Source: Limonium bicolor (lineage: Eukaryota > Streptophyta > Magnoliopsida > Caryophyllales > Plumbaginaceae). From it: DNA of 64,000 nucleotides. Positions 21,372 to 35,490 of this stretch are shown here, one piece after another. Both the position numbers and the translations under genes were made by a program. Location: contig CM041776.1 in the NCBI GenBank assembly GCA_023374045.1, forward strand, positions 138,015,296-138,079,295, in the 5' to 3' direction. The notes beneath the pieces were generated by a model. The model did no database searches. It saw nothing but the letters and a program-made list of their open reading frames with translations, and was not told where the DNA came from. Numbering within the stretch: position 1 is the first letter of the stretch; every line of letters begins with the position of its first letter.

Positions 21372-24300
21372 TGAAATACCCCAAACCTTAATGTGCTAAT
21401 TAATTATGTAATTATGATTTTCTAAGGCTAACTAAGTCCTTAAGATCATTCGTGAAGAAATAAAAACCAAAAGAGAAAAAGAAAATGCGTAAAAGTCACA
21501 AAACGTGAAAACGCGTTTTTAATTATTTTAGGAGGTATATGACCTTCATTAGGGTTATAATTATATTTTTATACCTTAACTACACACTAAGAACAAATGG
21601 GAAAAATTCCCGAAGAAAAGGGATCCAAACAATGCGTTTAAACGCTAACGGAGTTTTAAAGCGCGTTTTTCGAGGAAAACCCGAAAACGTGACTTTAAAC
21701 AGTTAAATGACCCCGTAAAAATAATATTCGATCATATAACTATAATTAAACATTTATGGGAGTTTAACAACCATTAAAAGTAAAGGAATGAGAAAATTTC
21801 TGAAAACGGTCCCGGTTAGTGAATAGTGCTAAACCGGGTAAATAAACGAGCGTTTTCTGTTAAAAACGAAAAATGCTCCAGCGTGTATACATTAGTGGAC
21901 CGGTTTTATTTATGTAAACAGCCCACTCACACAAGACTAGTTAACTAATTAATTAAGTCAAAAGCAAAAAAAAAAGAGGGACCACTTATACCCCTCTCTC
22001 CCTCTCTCTCCTCTCATTTCTCTCTTTCCTTTTCTCTTTCCTCTCTCTCTTTCTTCCCAGCTGGCTCCCTCTTCTTCCTTAAGCCACCGATTTTCTCCCC
22101 TTCCTCCAATGGCTACTCCAACTTCAATGCCATGCCCAAGCTCCATTTGAGCTCCAAATCAAAAACAAATCACATATTCCTCTTCCTCTCATCTTCCTCT
22201 ATCATCCTCTCTTTTCGAAATTTTAAAAGGATGAAGTTGACCTCCATGGGTTTTCCCCATTTGAAGAGAAAATGGCACCAATGTGAAGCTTGGAGTCTCC
22301 TCTTCCTTCTAAGGTAAAGATTTCCAAGAAAAAGTCATTTTTCCCGCATCTCTTGGTGTAATCGATTTTTCACCATTTTTAATACCTTGTTCTTCTCCTT
22401 GTTCTTGAGCTCCAAATTAACCCTTCAATGGTGGAGTAATCCCCTTCTTGATTCAAGGGTGAGAATCCCTCTTAAAAGCTTCAAAAAGGTAAACCCTAAC
22501 TTGTGTTCTAAGCCCTTTGATTTAATTGAGTTTTCTAAGGGTTTAGGTAATTAATTGTGTATGTTTTTGTGTTCTTGGATGTTGGGATGGAGTTTGGAAA
22601 CTCCATACCCTCTTGTCCGATTTTGAAGAGATGAGGAGCAAGAGGAGAATTTTGGAGAGACTTGTGAAATTAAGGTAAGAAATTCACCTTAAACCTTGTC
22701 TATAATTGTTTAAGTGTTTGGGATGGGTAAACAAATTAATGAACCCAAATTGTGAATTAAAATCTATGTTGTAATGTGTTTAGTTGGTGTTGGAGAGGTG
22801 TGTGAATTAATAGTTGAGTTGAGGGCCTTAAGAGCCAAATGTTTTAAGTTTGAGATTGATATTGTGGTTGTGGAGTTTATGGTGATTATGCTGTTGTTGA
22901 TGGAATTTGAGGATTGTTATGTGCTGTTAGAACCCTTGTGGTTTGGCTAGAATAGGGATGAAGCTGATGAGAAAAGATATGTGTGGATAAGTAAGAATTA
23001 TAGGTGAGCTATGGCAAAATTTTGGTAGGAACTGTGCATTAAAGAGTGACTTGGTGAATGGGAGAACCAAGGTATGTATTGGGATTAGAGATGGGTAATG
23101 ACCATGGATTGGTAATTGGAGAGTGAGGATTGAGTTATAAAAGCTGTAGCATAAAAGTAACAAAAACTGTTACAAGTGTTGAAGGGAGTGAGGAAAAATT
23201 GTGTATATGGATTTAGAAATGAGTAAGGTATTTGGGGGATGAACCAAGGCAGTTTTGAGGGCCTAAGTAGTGTTAAAATTGTGGGATTAAGTGTAGGAAG
23301 ATTGGGGAAGTAATGGGTAAAAGAGAGGACTGAAAACAGATTTTAAAACTGAAGTACTGGGCCGGACCGGACTTGCAAGTTCGGTCGAGCCCAGATTTAC
23401 AAAGACGAGAAACCTTTTGGAATCGACCGGACTTGCGACCGGACATGCAAGTTCGGTCGGACCAGAAAATTCTCCCGTCAGAAACCTTATGGAATCGACC
23501 GGACTTGCGACCGGACTTGCAAGTTCGGTCGAGCCAGAAAATTTCCCGTACTCGTAGCTACTGGAATGGACCAGACTTGCAAGGTCGGTCACAAGTCCGG
23601 TCGAGTCAAAAAAAAAATATATTTTTACTATATGATTATAACAATCATATGTATATATATATATGCCTATACACATATATGCATATATATGTGGTAGTAC
23701 ACTACAATTGAAATAATAAAGGTAAGAAAGTAAGTATATGAGTATGAAAACAAGTGTAAAAGTAACCAAGCAAGTTGAGAGTATAAGAACATTAAGTACA
23801 CCGGGATAACGGGGTAAGTACGGAAGTAATAGAAGCTTACATACCGTAAGACTTTGTCGTTAATAAAACATTTTAATATTACTACCAGTTGTTCAAAAAC
23901 TATCCGGGGGCGTGAGATGACGCGTTGGAGTGAACCCTCGGGAACACGGCAGAGTAACCCATGGTGTAAGGTATGGTTCTCTTGCAACCTGTGTCCTACC
24001 GGATTACACCGGCTTGTATGCCAATGTGTTTTTCTGTGTGTTTGCCACCTTGCAAGATAAAGCATGAAATGAGTTTATAGTAATTCATTATTGTGGCGTA
24101 ATTAATTCCGATACCGCTTAACCCTAATTATGTGTTAAATATTAGTTAACCGACCTTAGGCTTCACATAAGAGATCGGTATTCGAAATAAATGTCCCAAC
24201 CCACGGGAACGTTCTAACTACGGCTATACATGCGTTTGTGTATGTTGTGACTATGTGTGATGTATGTGACTTTGTTTTGTGTGTTGTTGCTATCGGATAC

Positions 24301-25478
24301 AGTTATCCATGTTTATTAAAAAGGGATGTTACTCCCCTTCTGGTCTAACAGAGTTAGTAACACTATGTGACTGTGATGAGTTCCATAAAGGAACCTTTAA
24401 TTAATATGTATATGTTATGTATGGTGAGGAATCCGGTCGTTCCGGTCACGCGTGTTGTTTGGGAGTTAATGTATATATGTGAATTAACTCTCATCCTGTT
24501 ATGTTAGGGTTGTTTTCCTTCATTGGATTTCGACCTCCCATTAGCTTAGCCAAAGCTTACCTACCCAACTTCCAATCGGGTAGGGGGAAATCATGTGTAA
24601 TGTTGGTAGGGTGTTGATGCCTAAGTTCGCTTCGACTCCCTCTTTGTTATGTTACAGTTGTTTTTCCTCCTTGAATTACAACCACCCACAAGCTTAACCA
24701 AGGCTTACCTACCTCATCATTATCGGAGCTAGGGGAAATTGTGTAAGGTGTGATCGGTCCTATATGAGGCCGCCGCACCCAAGTAAAGAAAATGTATGTA
24801 TGTCGTGCTTGGGCTCTATCACCCCGGCACTCCCTAAGTAAAGTTTATGTTCTCTAAGAAGAATGGAACTAAGTTGTGTGTATGTTATCAAGTGAAGTGT
24901 ATGGTTATGTTGTGTGTGCTAATCTTGTGTTTGTGTCCTACTAATGGATGTTTGCTTTTAAGCATGAGGTCTGTGTAGTTGTGTATATTTAAATAAAATC
25001 AATCGCATGCTAAGACGACAATTAGTTGTGCGTGGCCCGGTAGCATGCGGGCTGCGGGATTACCATACCAGCAAAGGTGCTGAGCCCCTTGGGGGCCACC
25101 CTTTTCTTCCTTTTCTATTTCAGGTACAAGGAGCTGGAAGCCGTCCGAGAGTAGGACGGGGTAGTTATTTGTACGTGGTAGTCATGAGAATTGTGGATGT
25201 ATCGTAGGTGTAGTAAGACCGAATTTGTATCGGCGTTAGTTGGAAGATACTCGGTACATTATAATGTAAGTGTATAATGATCGTTGGACATGGAACGGGA
25301 TTTATGTGTAGTTGCTCGGGAGTTTAGTCCATCAGACCGGTACAATGTACGTATGTTGGCCTTGTTAGCCACGTGGGTGGCTAACGGCGTGTAACACCAA
25401 GAAGTTAAGTTATGTTGTGAGTTGTGATTTCCGCTGCAAGGTGTTGTTAAGTGTGTTGTTAGTAGTTGGGGTGTTACA
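21372..25478 (+). repeat. 3' LTR of E1 (4107 bp)
   Basis: Starts TGAAATACCCCAAACC and ends GGGGTGTTACA. It contains a candidate splice donor (GT 22314), the inverted-repeat array 23360-23608, the conserved acceptor block ending 25123 and the U5 hairpin 25364-25385. Its last 2.5 kb matches the 5' LTR closely. Confidence 0.93.
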
Positions 25479-27717
25479 CAAGCTGAGTTAGTCACACAAC
25501 CAATTCCTTTTAGAAATTCCTCTTAAACTACGTTAGCGTTTTCCAAAACATTCCACAAGTCAATCAGCAAAAATATCGGAGTACGAGAAATCGTACCTGG
25601 GTAACGCTGTAGCAGTTCTAGTCAACTTGTGTAAACAATCAACAGTACTCTGAAGAATATTAAAGGTAGTCTATCATCAATCACTTGTAGCCTATGTTAA
25701 GCTTAAATAAACTCCTTACTCTTATTCCAAAGTCTCAATTGTCTTTTAAGCCCTCACTTAAATGTTATGTATAATCTTTGAGTTATCTGAGAACGTTGTG
25801 TAGCCCAAGGTGGTAAGATCAAGGAATGTATTCGATTAACATTTGCTAATTGTCCACTCCTATCCACTTTATTCATACTTAACCACAATCCTCATATTCA
25901 AGACTTTTGAGACCTCTATATCATAAATGTGTTTATATTATATAATTAAATCTAAGAATTCAATAATAATCTTAAGCTCAATACCTTTATTCTTAATTTA
26001 GAATAAACATTGTATTATGACCTACGATGGACTTATCTCAGAATACTATACTACTATCCCACAATGTAAAGATTATGTATTCAAAGAATGTCCACTAGAT
26101 AACCCATTATGATTAAGTCTTTCCCTTAACTTAATTAAGATCTACATCTTGTATATTGAAATCGTAGTGTTGTAGACGCGTTTTATTATAACTTAATTGA
26201 ACTGCTAAACTCAATTATCTCATCTTTAGTTCAGAATGACTTTTAATTACAACCATCTAATAAATTTGTCATAAGATGTTAAATAGCTTCTCATCCTGAA
26301 TAACTATACTATAGTTAACTTAGATGTAACGAATTAATCTTACATTTAGTATTCACAAGGTATATTATATGTTTTATTATTACCTATACAATAAGGTGTT
26401 TAGTATAACCTTCTATGTATCCTTACTTACATTTAATTTCCTAAATGTTTTATTTTTACACACATTCTCTCTATAGACTATGCATAATCCTTTGTACTAA
26501 ACTTCATTAAACTTAAGCCTTAAATACGTTTTAAATTGTTTTACAAAACCTAAGGTTTCAAAGGAATAACCTAATAAATTAATTTCGTTATTGTATTTAG
26601 GATGGACAATATATCTACATAGAGTAGAATTTATCAGAGAATTAAATTCTGGTTCATAAGTGAAATTGTTATTTATTTAATAAGATAATCTATTATGAAA
26701 ATTCCCATATTTTATATTCAAATAACCTATCATTACTTCCCATTACCGTAAAGTATAACAATATAATATCTTATGTAACTTAGTTTTATCTAATAAAAGG
26801 TTCAAAGGTTTTAAGTATCAAATTCCTATTTATAACATTCCTTAAATTCTCACTACTAAATACCTCACTTAACTGTAAACTCACATCCTGAATATTGGTA
26901 ATAAATGTATCTTATATGGCTTATCTAATTAAGAAACTTAAGGATAATTATTTAGATAAATTTCCAAATCATCGTTTAATATAGATTATATCATAATCCT
27001 TTTAATGATTCTATCTTAAAACATTAAGTTATATTTCAATACCATAAAAGTTAAGAAATGATTAAATCTAGACTTACTAATCCACCTCACATTTAGATGT
27101 AAACTATTTTACTTATTTTATTATGGTTTATATTAAGAATATTTAGATGTAAACGTATTACATTTGTTTATCATTAATTATAGAATAAGATCTATTTGTG
27201 CAACATTATATGTAATCTAATCACAATTTTTCCTAAGTTTTAACTTACTAATTACTTAATCCAAATTTTAGATTTACATTTGATCATTGACAAATAATAC
27301 TATACATGTATTTAATATTTATATATAAACCTTGGAAATTCAAAGGTAACTCTTTAAGCCTAATACATACTATAATTAATACCACCTCATATAATATTCT
27401 CCTATTAATATTATGTAGAGGTTTAGTTTAACTTCTTAATTCCTTCGTATTATATTTCCTATAAGGTATTTAATTTTATTACGTTTACTGTATATATTTA
27501 TATATACTAGAATTGTACAAAACTATTTATGTAGTTTTATTGTATTTAATTATTTATATTAACTTTTACACACACCTACATCCAAATATGGTTAATAAAA
27601 TAAGTATTTTCCTTAGTTTCAATTAAGTATATTAACTACAATATTATATAATTAATATAAGTGTAGATTAATTTAGCTCCTTGATTTAACCTAAGTTACT
27701 ATTTTATTTCTTTTACA

Positions 27718-27725
<8 letters not shown>

Positions 27726-27778
<53 letters not shown>
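27726..27778. repeat. (AT)n microsatellite
   Basis: An uninterrupted AT run of just over 50 bases inside LTR A. The A2 copy has only a short remnant near 47283. Confidence 0.97.
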
Positions 27779-27780
<2 letters not shown>

Positions 27781-28413
27781 CTTAGTTAATTAAGAATATT
27801 ACTCCCATATAATATAATAAATAAACATAAAATAATTATATTCCTTGATTTATATAAGTTTCCACTTAAATAGGTATATATACATATATGTAAATAATTT
27901 CACTTCTATTAAAAACTAACCTAAACATTTATAACCTACTTGTTATAAAATGTTAATTTAATGTTCCATATTTTCCCAGCTTAAAAAGTTTATTAACAAA
28001 CCATACTTTAATTTTTGGTTACATTAAAAACCATATATTATAGTTATTCTTATGAAAAACCCATAAACACAATTTTTAAAACCTTTTACCATTGCCCAAA
28101 AAATCCCTAATTTAATATACTGTAACTATAACATTTGACATATATAAAATTTTTTATTTCAAAAAAATATCTTTTTAAATTATCCAAATAATTCTAGAAA
28201 ACCCGTAACTTGCAAAAATAATAACTTACGTTTAAAAACTCCAAACCATATTAATTTACATCAAAATAATCTAGATTTTATAAGGAATCTATGGTTAAAA
28301 TTTCAAGTCAAAATACCTTCGGGAAGGTATTAAATTAATTCAACGAGTTAGAGTTAAATTCTGAAACATTATAAACTTATAACAATTTCATTATCCACAC
28401 GATCTAATCTCAT

Positions 28414-28450
28414 CAGCCGTCCGTTTCTTATAACCACGATCGGACGGCTG
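28414..28450. repeat. Inverted repeat CAGCCGTCCG / CGGACGGCTG
   Basis: Perfect 10 bp arms around an A/T-rich loop. A2 keeps the shape with changed bases (GGCCGTCC ... GGACGGCC near 47928-47960). Confidence 0.85.
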
Positions 28451-29327
28451 CTGTAGTCGAGTCATCATCTGCCCCCAAACCCAATTCGAGTACTAAATCA
28501 CTAATTTCTCACAATCTACAGAACCAAATTGAGTGATTCTTGTTTCTATGGTTTCGAAATTCAATTACGGTTCTAATGATCCAATTTCCCCCAATTATAT
28601 GCTATTCATCGGGTTTCGATTTCTGTTTCGAAGCTAGGGTTCTAAAGGTTTCCGAATTCGATTCTCCCAAATTCACTCAATCTAAAGCGTAATTGATGCA
28701 ATTGAAACATGTTTTTGACCGACAATGTAATGTAGATTAGCAAGGTGGAGGAATTTGAAGGAAACTTACCGGAATTGCAACAACGGAGCAAATCGAATTC
28801 GGAAATCTGGAAAGTTTCAAACTTTTGAGCAGTTCACGGGGCCGACTTTGAGGATCTATATCTTACAGTACAGATCGAGTTAGGCTCTGTGTAAGGGCTT
28901 AATCTAAGAGGGAACATAGCTCTACACATTGATGCAAGAACTCACTCTAAATCGCAATACACAGAAAGAAATCTAAGTTGAAAGTTACGAGTTTATACCT
29001 TACGTTTTCCGAAAAAATCCATGATTTTATGAGATGACAAATCCGAAACTTTAGACACCTCTCGCTTCCAAACGGTTGGGAATTAGCTTTGGTCATCAAC
29101 ATGAAAGTTGTAGAGGGATTAGAGCTCTTCAAAACGAGCTAAAGAACATGAAATTTGGCTGAGAAACGAAGAAGTTATGGCAAGACGAAATTTACCCGAT
29201 TTCAGAGAAAACCAGAATTCTGGGTTACGAGTTCTCAAGGTGGTAACTTTGGATCAATATTCCCGTCGATATAGGATGAGTTAGAAGATTTATGAGTTAT
29301 GGTTGGAAAGAGGAGATTAAGGAGAAG

Positions 29328-32300
29328 TGAAATACCCCAAACTTAAATATAGTGATTAAGATAATTCAAATCCTTATTTAAGAGCCTAATAATGCGTAAG
29401 TAATATTGGTAAGGAAAAATAAATCCAAAAGAAATAAAGAAACACTTAAAAAGTGAAAAACACTAAGTAAGCGTTAAATAACCTAAGATGCGAGACCTCG
29501 GTTAGAGTATTATATGGATCCCAAAGGTTTAATAAGACCTAAATAATATATGGGAACAACTCCCGAAGAAAACGGATCCAAATAATGTATTAAAACGCTA
29601 ATAGAACTTTAACGCACGTTTTTCGAGAAGACCCGAAAACGTGATTTTAAGTGTCCAACGAACCCGTAAAAATTATAATCATTAAATAAATATTACTAAG
29701 CATTTATGAAAGCTTAATAACCAATAAAATAAAGAAAGAGAAAAAATCCGGAAAATGGGCCCGGTTAGTGAACAGTACCCAAACCGGGTAAAATAACGAG
29801 TGTTTCCTGTAAAGACGAAAAACGCTCCAACTAGTATGACTGTAGGGGGACGATTTTTAATAGTCAAATAACCCCTCACACACAAACATGTAACTAGCTA
29901 ATTAAATAAGAGACAAAAAGCAAAAAGAGGAAGAGTAGAAAAGTAACTCACCTTTTCTCTCACCTCACTTTTCCTTATTCTCTCACCTCCCTCTCCTCAC
30001 CCAGCCGATTCTCCTTCTTCATCCTCCCAAGGCTGGCGATTTTTGGAGCTCCCCACAACAACCATGGCTACTACTCATCTTCTTCTCCATGCTCCACCTC
30101 CATGTGAGCTTCAAATGCAAAAATAATTACATATTTGTAATCCCCTCATCATCCTCTACACTTCTCTCTTTTCAAAATCCAAAAATGAGGAAGTTCATTT
30201 TCGTGGGTATACCCCATTGGTGAAGAAAATAGCATCAATGTGTAGCTTGGAGTCCCCTCTCTCCATTAAGGTAAAAATCTCCATGAGAACCTTAAGTTTT
30301 CTTCATCTCCTTTGGTAACCGATTTTGCCCCATTGTAACACTCCATTTTCTCTCTCTCTTTTGAGCACAATATCAACCTTGCAATGGTGGTGGATTCACC
30401 TTCTTGAACCAAGGGCTAAACCCCTCCTAAAAGCTTCAAAAGGTAAACCCTAGAAATTTGTTTAAAACATCTCAATGAGTTAGTATAAATCTAAGGGTTA
30501 GTATATTAATTATGCTTGTTTTGTATGCTTTGGGTGACGGGAATGGAGTTTGGCAACTCCATTCCCAATGTGGCCGATTTGGGCAAGGAAGAAAGGAAGA
30601 AGAGAATTGAAAAGGGAATGAAGGAATTATAAGCTCAAGGTAAGAGCTCTTTACTAATGTTAATTTAATGCATTAGACTATGGGAATGGGAAACTAACTA
30701 AAGAACCCAAAATCTTGTATTGGTATTGTAGTATTGGAAGTTGGGTATTTGTGAGGAGGATTGAGTATTCGAGAATTAGTATGTGGATAGTAGGCCTTGG
30801 AGCCAAATGATTGTGTATGAGTATTAGTATTGGTATTTGAAGAAGTATGGTGAATGTATGTTGTATTGATTGCTGGTAGGACCCTTGTATGGGTGTGGCT
30901 AGAGTAGGAATGAATTGGATGAAGGAGTATGTTTATGGAGAAGTTAGAATTGTAGGTAGACTATGGCGAAATTTTGGTAGGAATTGAGCATTAAGGAATG
31001 ACTTGGTGAATGGGAGAACCAAGGTATGTATTGGGGCTAGTAGAGATGTTCAATGACCATGGATTGGTAATTGGAGAATGAGGATGAAGCATGTAAAAAT
31101 CTGTAGCAAGAGGTATTGGATTTCATTGGAAGAATTAGCAAGAATGAGAGTACAAGGTTTAGTAAAATGAATGTTGGACTTGGGCATAGAAGTTGTAATT
31201 GCTTGGAAATGTATTTGGGATGCTAGTAATGGTATTGGTAGTAGAAGTATTGGATAGGAGAATTGAGTTTTAAAATCTGTAGCATAGGTGTAATAAAAAC
31301 TGTTACATGTGTTGTAGAAGAAGTAAGAAAATTGTGTAAGTTTTTGACGAATTTAGTAATGGACTTGGAGGATGAATTAAGTATTTTAGAAAGCCTAATT
31401 AGTGCTAAAACATGTTAGGATGTATGTAGGAAAATTGGGGAAGGAATGGGTAAGAAAGGAATTGAAAAACAAAGCTTGTAGCAGTGTTCTGCTACCGTCC
31501 GACCCAGAGCTTGGATCGGACAGTGGGTCGGACAAGGCTTAAGCAACGAGAATAAAACTTTCTGGAATGGTCCGACCCAGGGCCGTGAGTCGGACATGGG
31601 TCGGACAGGCAAAAAAAAACTGTTGTCAAAGTTCTTGACTCCGTCCGACCCAGAGGATGAGTCGGACGTGGGTCGGACGCCACTTGGGCAACAGGACTGA
31701 ACTTTCTGGAATGGTCCGACCCAGAGGAGTATGGGTCGGACGGAATAGTGCTGGGTCGGACGGGAAGAATTTCAGAGGACGAAAATCTACTAGAATGGTC
31801 CGACCTAGAGCCTGGATCGGACGGTGGGTCGGACGACCCATAACTTACAAAAAAAATGTTTTATTATATGACTATAGTAATCATATGTATGTATATATAT
31901 GCCTATACACATGTAGGCATATATATGTAATAATGCACCAATAATGAAGGTAATGATGGTAAGAAAGTAAAGGCGTGAGTGAGGAAACCAGTTTAAGAAG
32001 TAATAAGGAAAAATGGTTTCATAACCAAGTAAGAAAGTAATAAAGTAGTAAGTATACATTGAGAGTATCAAAGAAGGAGTAAGTTAGATCAAGAATGGAT
32101 CATTGATCATACTACTTCATGTATGTATAGGAATCAAAAAGTTGATCCTTGAAGGAACCCGGTAGTACGTATACGATGGTGAACGGTATGATTTCTTCAT
32201 GCCCTGTATCCTAACTTGGTTACCCCGATTTGTGTGCTTATGTGATCACCAATAAGATAAATGCACGAATCAGAATTATATTGCACTTAACTGTGTTTGA

Positions 32301-32817
32301 ACTATTTTGTTCTTGTTGTATCTTCTTGAACAATTAGTTTGTATAATTCATGAAATGAATGAATGGAAATGAGAAGTATGTGTAAGTATTGCGTACTTGT
32401 GTATTGTATGTATGAATGGAAGTGAAGTACTGACTTCTACTAATTCCTAACAACCTAACTCCTAACTTGAGTAATGAGTAAATTGGAATGAGTAGAAGTC
32501 CGATATAGTTTCGGCCACGCGTGAGGATAAGGAAACACAAGAGGTTGGATCCGAATCCTGGCTATAATCTTTTCCATGGACCAAATCCCTTGAATGGGTA
32601 GCATCCTGGATTAGTGGGCCACCCTAATGCCTGGTGGTGGGATGTAGTAATCCCTGCCCGGAGGTCATACCGACTTAACTGGAAGTAAAGTATGTAAGAA
32701 GTAAGTATTGCATGTTTATTGGTCTTGACTATTGTAACTCATTGACCTGGAGCAAAAAGTATTGAACACCCGATTAATCCAGGTGTGTAATGAAGCTAAC
32801 TGGACCTTTGTATGTAT
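29328..32817 (+). mobile_element. B: E1-type LTR, 3' part displaced beyond window
   Basis: Starts TGAAATACCCCAAAC after AGAAG, which interrupts sequence continuous in A2 at about 48838. It tracks the E1 LTR in order: the CCCGAAAACGTG segment, the leader with a GTAAAA donor-like site at 30271, the AACCAAGGTATGTATTGGG segment, then an inverted-repeat array. It is broken at 32817 by element C, and the remainder is not in the window. Whether B is a solo LTR or a full element cannot be told. Confidence 0.85.
31494..31840 (+). repeat. GTCCGACCCA / TGGGTCGGAC array in LTR B
   Basis: Four modules have GTCCGACCCAG facing one or two GGGTCGGAC half-sites. Exact TTCTGGAA spacers lie at 31560-31567 and 31704-31711. 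The half-site sequence differs from E1 and S1 but the layout is the same. Confidence 0.87.
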
Positions 32818-35094
32818 TGGAAATACCCCAAACCTTAGTATGTTGTTTAAACATTTAAATATGGTATATTAAGACTAAAAAGAGTCTTAGAAGCATTAGT
32901 AAGCAAATTAAACCATAGAAAACACAAAATGTGCTTAAGTCAATAAGAGTGCTTTAATCAATAAAGAGCCAAAATGTGCTCTAAGCTTGGGATAAGCTTG
33001 GTTAAGACCTAATGAACTTACCAAGACCTCATTTATATACTAATAAACATATTAAACCAATTAATAAACAAAACCAAGCTTGAAAACAAGTTAAAACACA
33101 AAATGTGCTTTAAGGAGTCTTAAAGCACATTTTTGAAAAAATTGTCTTGTAAATGAGTTTTGAATGGCTAAAGGTCCATCATTACTCTTTAATTAACATG
33201 TGTACTATATAGTATCACATTTGGAAGTCTATATCAATGGGAAATAAAAAATTTCACATCTATGTGCCTTGTTTTTATGAATAGTAATTTTAATAAGCTA
33301 GTTTATAACATATGCTATTATAAGTAACTAAATTGACAAACAAAGACTAAAACACCCCTAGACTACTAATGGGGGCCGGTTTTTATGGTGGTGACTCACC
33401 ATACTTAAACAAAAAAAACTAGCTAAAGTAGTAAAGTAGAATACTATTTACTTTAACTACTTAATATCTCTTAAAAGACAAACTTATCTCATTCTCTCAT
33501 TTTCTTCCTCATTTCACACGCCTCCTAAGCTCTCTTCTACCTCTTCTTCTTTCCTTCATTCACGATTTGCAATAGTAATACACAAACTCCATCTTTGACC
33601 TCTTGTAATTCCTAGCTTACTTAACCAAATCAAAAACAAACACCACCATTCTCTTCCTCTCATCAAGCTCTTCATTTCTATCTCCTCAAAACTTCAAGAC
33701 CACCATTTCGGTGCCATGGAGTTCCACCATTGAAGGAGCTTGAGCTTATATTTCTACATATTATTGATCTCCTTTGCTTCTAGGTAAGGAATCTCAAAGA
33801 AAAATGATGTTTCCTCCATGTTTTTATCTTGACCGAAAATCACTCTTAATGGAGTCCTTATGTTGCTTTGTTCTAGCTTCATTCCAACCTTTCATGGACT
33901 AGGTGGAGTCCTCTCTTGGTATATATTCAAACTCTCTTCAAGTTCTAAGGTAAAACAATTATCTTAATGCTTTTGAAACAATGTACAATCTAGGGTTTAC
34001 AATGAGATGAAGCTTAAAGCTTGAATACTCATTATGTTGTTTGTATAATGTTTAGAAGTTGACAAACAATATAAAGCCTTGCCGATTTTAAACAAGGAAA
34101 CAAGAAAGAAGTTTGTGAGGAAAAGAGGTAAATATGCTAACCTAATGTGGTTTAAAGTCTTAGGATAAATGAGCTTGTATTGCTTATGAAAATGATCTAA
34201 GGAGCCAATGGGAAGTGACTTAGAAGAATGCTCTTAAGGGTTTAGTAAAAGGCATATGTGTTGTTGAGTGTATTTGCAGGTCAAAGGCAAATATATTGTG
34301 GAAATTCAGTGTTTATGATTTATGCATCTTAAGGGCCTAAGAGCCATGTTATTTAAGGGCCTAAGTGCCATGCAATTTAAATTATGCACTATATTGTGAT
34401 GTAGTGCAATATGTGTGAAGTTTGTGTATAAGAAAGTGTTTGATGGATTTCTAGTGTTCTTGGTTGTTTGATGGTGAAAACAATGTGTTTTGGTTTAGTA
34501 ATGTTCTAGGAGAACCTATGTCAAAATTTAGGTAATAAGCAAGAAGTTCTAAGGGTTTAAAATGAGTTTGATAAGTTAAGAAAATGTTTAGAATGGTTAA
34601 GTGCTTTCCTAGTGAAAGAAACATGCATTAAGGTGTTTAAAGATGTAAAAAGGGCTTAGGTGGTGTTCTAGAGGATTTAGAATGCAAAAGAATGCTTTGG
34701 GACATTTCAAGATTCTTGATGAGATTGTATTTAGGACTTGTGTATTGTTGGTGAAAAAGGGATGAGGTGGATTGTTATATGAGAAGCTATAAACTTGTAA
34801 AGATGTTAAAGAATTGTTTAGGAAGAAAAGATGTTTGGGAGATGATGTAGTAGTGGTGAGGAAACATTATTGGCATAGTGGTTATCATAGGTATGAAACA
34901 CCACTTAGAGAAACCAAGGAAAAATAACATAAGTGTTAGGAATTTCGCTATGGAATGAGTAAGTGTTAAGGAGATAGATAATGGATTTTATGGATGTTGT
35001 ATGAGGGTTTGAGGGTACCAAATGATGTTAGGAAACATTAAGAGGCTTTAGGAGAAGTTTGGTGAAGATTTGACAAAGTTTGGGCAAGTTTTGG

Positions 35095-35490
35095 AGGCGT
35101 CCGACCCAGGGGTCCGACCCAAGTTTGGGTCGGACAGCCTCTGTTAGACGTCAGTAAATGGTTCTGGAACGGTCCGACCCAGAGGACTTGGGTCGGACAT
35201 GGGTCGGACGGTCATGTTTTGGTGGACGGTAAATGTTCTGGAATGGTCCGACCCAGTCGAGTGAGTCGGACATGGGTCGGACATGGTTGTTTGGTAAGGC
35301 GGTAAAAGTTCTGTAATGGTCCGACCCAGTCGAGTGAGTCGGACATGGGTCGGACGTGTATGTTCAAAGGGCGATGAAATCTCTGGAATGGTCCGACCCA
35401 GATGGTTGGGTCGGACAAGTTAAGTTTTCCAAACCCGAAAATCACTGGAAGGGTCCGACCCAGTTGTGGGTCGGACGGTGGGTCGGACAG
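35095..35490 (+). repeat. GTCCGACCCA / TGGGTCGGAC array in LTR C
   Basis: Six modules, each GGTCCGACCCAG facing one or two TGGGTCGGAC half-sites. Spacers include exact TTCTGGAA at 35162-35169 and 35236-35243 and near matches at 35308, 35381 and about 35438. The array ends in an A-run. Confidence 0.88.

Larger units (their letters stand above)
1..25478 (+). mobile_element. E1: non-coding long-LTR Ty3/gypsy-type element, left end outside window
   Basis: The element is bounded by a truncated 5' LTR (1-2573) and a complete 3' LTR (21372-25478). It has a primer site TGGTATCAGAGC at 2579 and a polypurine tract directly before the 3' LTR. Its own internal sequence is in three blocks (2574-5041, 9747-10733, 19843-21371) separated by two younger insertions. 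Joined, the blocks run colinear with the internal region of E3 at 54818-59634. I find no open gag or pol, so it is inferred to depend on proteins of a relative such as element C. The right flank (25479 onward) is minus-strand LTR sequence, so E1 landed inside another element. Confidence 0.9.
25479..29327 (-). mobile_element. A: minus-strand long LTR, internal part
   Basis: The sequence matches 44752-48838, which lies inside the minus-strand LTR of A2, so this is part of another copy of that LTR. Its left part is cut off by E1 and its right end by LTR B. It is very A/T-rich and has no supported gene. Where A2 has four copies of a 52 bp unit, A has one (about 25550-25602). Confidence 0.85.
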
